Below, one piece after another: positions 5,552-7,597 of a stretch of 7,597 bases of DNA; position 1 is the stretch's first letter; each line of letters starts with the position of its first letter. Position numbers and translations under genes: made by a program. The notes below the pieces were generated by a model. That model was not told the origin of the DNA. It made no database searches and was given only the letters and a program-made list of their open reading frames with translations. Source of the stretch: Bdellovibrionales bacterium. Its GTDB lineage: Bacteria; Bdellovibrionota; Bdellovibrionia; Bdellovibrionales; JAMPXM01. Location: positions 1 to 7,597 of the forward strand of contig SXSP01000052.1 in assembly GCA_005792225.1 (NCBI GenBank), in the 5' to 3' direction.

Positions 5552-7338
5552 GTCAATATCACAAGGCGCTGTCTCTTAAGACCCTTCGCCGACTCACCGA
5601 ACGGATTCGCCCGTATCGGCTTCGGTACATGCTGATTAGCTTTCTGGGAATCGCGCTCGCGGGCCTCGACATGATTCCGCCAAAACTCGTCGGGAACGCC
5701 GTCGACATCATGAGCTCGAAAACGGGCTTCGATCTATGGGATGTCGGGCAAATCCTTCTCCTTTGGGCGGCGGTCGCGTTCTCGACCCAAGCGCTTCACG
5801 GAGTGCAGATCGCCTTCGCGAGCCGCACGGGAGAGCGGGTTCTCGCACTTCTCCGGCAGGAGCTCTTTGATCATCTTCAAAAGCTCTCGCTCCGGTTTTT
5901 TGACCGCAATCACATGGGTCGAATCTTAGCCGCCTTCGGCAGCGATCTCGATTCGCTGAGAAGTCTCGCGATCTGGGGTATCAACACGATCACTTCGAAC
6001 TCGGCATTCATGATTTTCTCTTCGATTATGATCTTAAGAACGGATGCGCGGATGTTCCTCGCTGTCGTTTGGCTTGCGCCGGCGATGACGCTCCTGAATT
6101 TCCTTTACGGAAAACGCCTCAGTCGCGCCTGGCAGAAGATTCGTCGAGATGCCGCGCGAATCGGTGCGAACCAAGCTGAAAACATCAGCGGAGCCCGTGT
6201 CGTGGCCGCGTTCAACCGCCAAGAAGAGAACCTCATTCACTTCAACGAACTTCAGGATCTCAACACGACCAACCACATGATGGAAAGTCGGCAGAACGGG
6301 ATCTTCCAGCCGCTTCTTCAGTGGGTCCGATTCAGCGGGCAGGCCATCATTCTCCTTTACGGCGGATACCGCGTGGTGAGCGGCCAGATGTCGGCGGGAA
6401 GCCTTGTTTCGGTTTCGCTCTATTGGGAATGGTTCATGATGCCGGCGGTGAATTTCGGCGCGTTCTTCAATGAACTCGTCATCGCGAGCTCGGGAGCCGA
6501 GCGCGTCCTTTCGGTTCTCGACGAGAAACCCGAAGTCAGCGATCAACCCGGAGCCCAACCGCTCCTTCCCATCGAAGGCCGCGTAAAGTTTGAGAACGTG
6601 AGTTTCTCCTACCTCGCGGGCCGTCCCGTTCTCCAGGACGTGAGTTTCGAAGTGATCGCCGGAACCACCGTGGCGCTGGTGGGCTCCACCGGCTCAGGAA
6701 AGACGACTTTGATTTCACTGCTCTCGAGATTCTATGAACCGACCTCGGGACGCGTCTTCCTCGATGAACAGGATATCAATCTCGCGACGGAAGAATCGCT
6801 GCACCAGCAGATCGCCCTCGTCACGCAAGCGAACTTCCTCTTTAACGGAACCATCATGGAGAATCTGCGCTACGATCGGCCGTTGATCACCGAGGACGAA
6901 ATCTTTCTTGCGACCAAAGCTCTCGGGTGTCATGAGCGCATTCTCGCGCTCAAAGATGGTTATGATACGTACGTGGGCGAAGCCGGATCTGGTCTGTCTC
7001 TCGGCGAGAGACAACTGATTTGTTTTTCTCGGGCGCTCCTTCGCAATCCCCGTCTTCTTCTGCTTGACGAGGCGACGAGCGCCCTTGATCCCGCAACCGA
7101 CTTACAAGTGCGAAGGGCTCTCGCTAAGCTTTCGATGAACCGCACGACGTTCATCGTGACCCATCGCCTGCGCACGGCCGCCGAGGCGGATCTTGTTCTC
7201 ATGCTGGATCATGGACGCTTGATCGAGAGCGGGTCGCACGAAGAGCTGATGGACAAATCGGGCGCCTACGCGAAGCTTTATCGCGACAGCCAAGAAGGAT
7301 TCTTCGACCCGGTCCCGCAGGCTCTCGAAATGGCCTGA
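5548..7338 (+). CDS. ABC exporter half-transporter with degenerate signature motif (heterodimer subunit 2)
   Basis: This 596-residue partner of the preceding gene has the same layout: transmembrane region about 25-305 with the coupling motif FFDRNHMGRILAAF at 117-130, then an ATPase domain from about 345. It has A-loop Y355, Walker A GSTGSGKT (379-386), Q-loop Q427, Walker B LLLLD (503-507) followed by a normal catalytic Glu (E508), D-loop ALD (512-514) and switch His H539. The signature is LSLGE (483-487) instead of LSGGQ, with changes at the third and fifth residues. Its Walker A/B pair with the perfect LSGGQ of subunit 1 to form the competent ATP site. Its own altered signature faces the Asp524 site of subunit 1. 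The frame ends at the TGA at 7336-7338; no terminator hairpin is visible after it, and the opposite-strand permease frame runs through this 3' end. Confidence 0.94.
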   Translation: MSQYHKALSLKTLRRLTERIRPYRLRYMLISFLGIALAGLDMIPPKLVGNAVDIMSSKTGFDLWDVGQILLLWAAVAFSTQALHGVQIAFASRTGERVLALLRQELFDHLQKLSLRFFDRNHMGRILAAFGSDLDSLRSLAIWGINTITSNSAFMIFSSIMILRTDARMFLAVVWLAPAMTLLNFLYGKRLSRAWQKIRRDAARIGANQAENISGARVVAAFNRQEENLIHFNELQDLNTTNHMMESRQNGIFQPLLQWVRFSGQAIILLYGGYRVVSGQMSAGSLVSVSLYWEWFMMPAVNFGAFFNELVIASSGAERVLSVLDEKPEVSDQPGAQPLLPIEGRVKFENVSFSYLAGRPVLQDVSFEVIAGTTVALVGSTGSGKTTLISLLSRFYEPTSGRVFLDEQDINLATEESLHQQIALVTQANFLFNGTIMENLRYDRPLITEDEIFLATKALGCHERILALKDGYDTYVGEAGSGLSLGERQLICFSRALLRNPRLLLLDEATSALDPATDLQVRRALAKLSMNRTTFIVTHRLRTAAEADLVLMLDHGRLIESGSHEELMDKSGAYAKLYRDSQEGFFDPVPQALEMA

Positions 7339-7597
7339 GAGTTTGCGAAGCTGGAAAGCCGACTGCGGGTCCAATACGATTCTCACGTGCTCACCGACGA
7401 GCGTGATCGAAACGAGTGCGAGGAACAAGGCGGTCGATGGATAAAATGCCAGCCACCATGCGGTTGCGAAATAACTCTGGCCTTGCGAGAGAAGCTCTCC
7501 CCAACTGGGCGCCGGCGGCGGCAGACCAAAACCCAAAAAATCGAGCGCGGTCAGTGCCGTAATATTGCCAACCAGAACAAACGGCGTGAACGTTAAA
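7102..7597 (-). CDS. 3' end of an OppC/DppC/YejE-type ABC permease with an unusual C-terminal extension (partial)
   Basis: The gene enters from the right edge. The visible 164 residues begin LTFTPFVLVGNITALTALDF and continue GFGLPPPAPSWGELLSQGQSY, then a last membrane helix and LVGEHVRIVLDP. This is the standard C-terminal end of the inner-membrane permeases of peptide/nickel importers, closest by eye to YejE (microcin C/peptide uptake). Family members normally stop within a few residues of this DP(R). Here DP lies at 7366-7371, but the first in-frame stop is TAA at 7104-7102, adding 87 residues. The last 237 nt are antisense to the end of the second exporter gene. The extension is Arg/His-rich and has no recognisable domain. 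Permease identity is firm for about the first 77 visible residues. The extension is either a real readthrough caused by a lost stop or a sequence error. Confidence 0.8.
   Translation of the reverse strand, partial: LTFTPFVLVGNITALTALDFLGFGLPPPAPSWGELLSQGQSYFATAWWLAFYPSTALFLALVSITLVGEHVRIVLDPQSAFQLRKLSGHFESLRDRVEESFLAVAIKLRVGARFVHQLFVRPALDQASMIQHENKIRLGGRAQAMGHDERRAVHRKLSESPSHL

Noticed and set aside
6034..6558. A 174-codon minus-strand frame opposite the second exporter gene
   Set aside because: Antisense shadow of a well-conserved transporter; its composition (Arg, His, Glu-rich) is typical of shadows in GC-rich genes.
1962..7361. Similar GAGAGTTTG strings just after the SelO-like stop and at the second exporter stop
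   Set aside because: Only 9 bp match exactly, with no flanking similarity or inverted structure; not a repeat or attachment site.
2009..7467. A shared 12-mer CCATGCGGTTGC at 2009-2020 and 7456-7467
   Set aside because: On the minus strand both copies encode Ala-Thr-Ala-Trp in two unrelated proteins, with no similarity around them. Coincidence of codon use.

Overview
This window is protein-dense and appears to come from a Gram-negative bacterium. Base composition looks like the mid-to-high 50s % GC by eye. Three proteins carry Sec-type signal peptides ending in A-x-A-like cleavage sites, and one of them ends in Phe, as many outer-membrane proteins do. I cannot name the species. A Bdellovibrionota or other deltaproteobacteria-like genome would fit, but that is a guess from gene content. 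I see no tRNA, rRNA, insertion sequence, CRISPR array or phage gene.

Layout: (1) 111-1961 (+) encodes an apparently exported, divergent member of the SelO/YdiU pseudokinase (protein adenylyltransferase) family. It keeps the nucleotide-binding motifs, but Gly stands where the family has its catalytic Asp. (2) Facing it and overlapping its stop by 4 bp is a leftward pair, 3497-2826 and 2842-1958 (-). These encode a tryptophan-rich secreted protein of unknown function and a secreted alpha/beta-hydrolase of the enterochelin-esterase-like (PF00756) type. The two overlap by 17 bp, so they are very likely co-translated. (3) A 254-bp divergent intergenic region (3498-3751) holds weak promoter candidates and two competing small ORFs. 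(4) 3755-5551 and 5548-7338 (+) encode the two half-transporters of a heterodimeric ABC exporter, joined by an ATGA overlap. Their sequence deviations are complementary: Asp replaces the catalytic Glu in the first, and LSLGE replaces LSGGQ in the second. Together this predicts one degenerate and one competent ATP site. (5) The right edge holds the 3' end of a leftward OppC/DppC/YejE-type peptide-transporter permease. Its reading frame runs about 87 codons past the usual family end, antisense into the second exporter gene.

How they may work together: the exporter pair clearly forms one machine. The tryptophan-rich protein and the esterase are probably one envelope or extracellular unit. The SelO-like protein and the permease end are separate transcription units that converge on their neighbours. 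The items most worth a second look are the exported SelO-like protein with the altered catalytic residue, the 3' extension of the permease, and the unidentified tryptophan-rich partner of the esterase.
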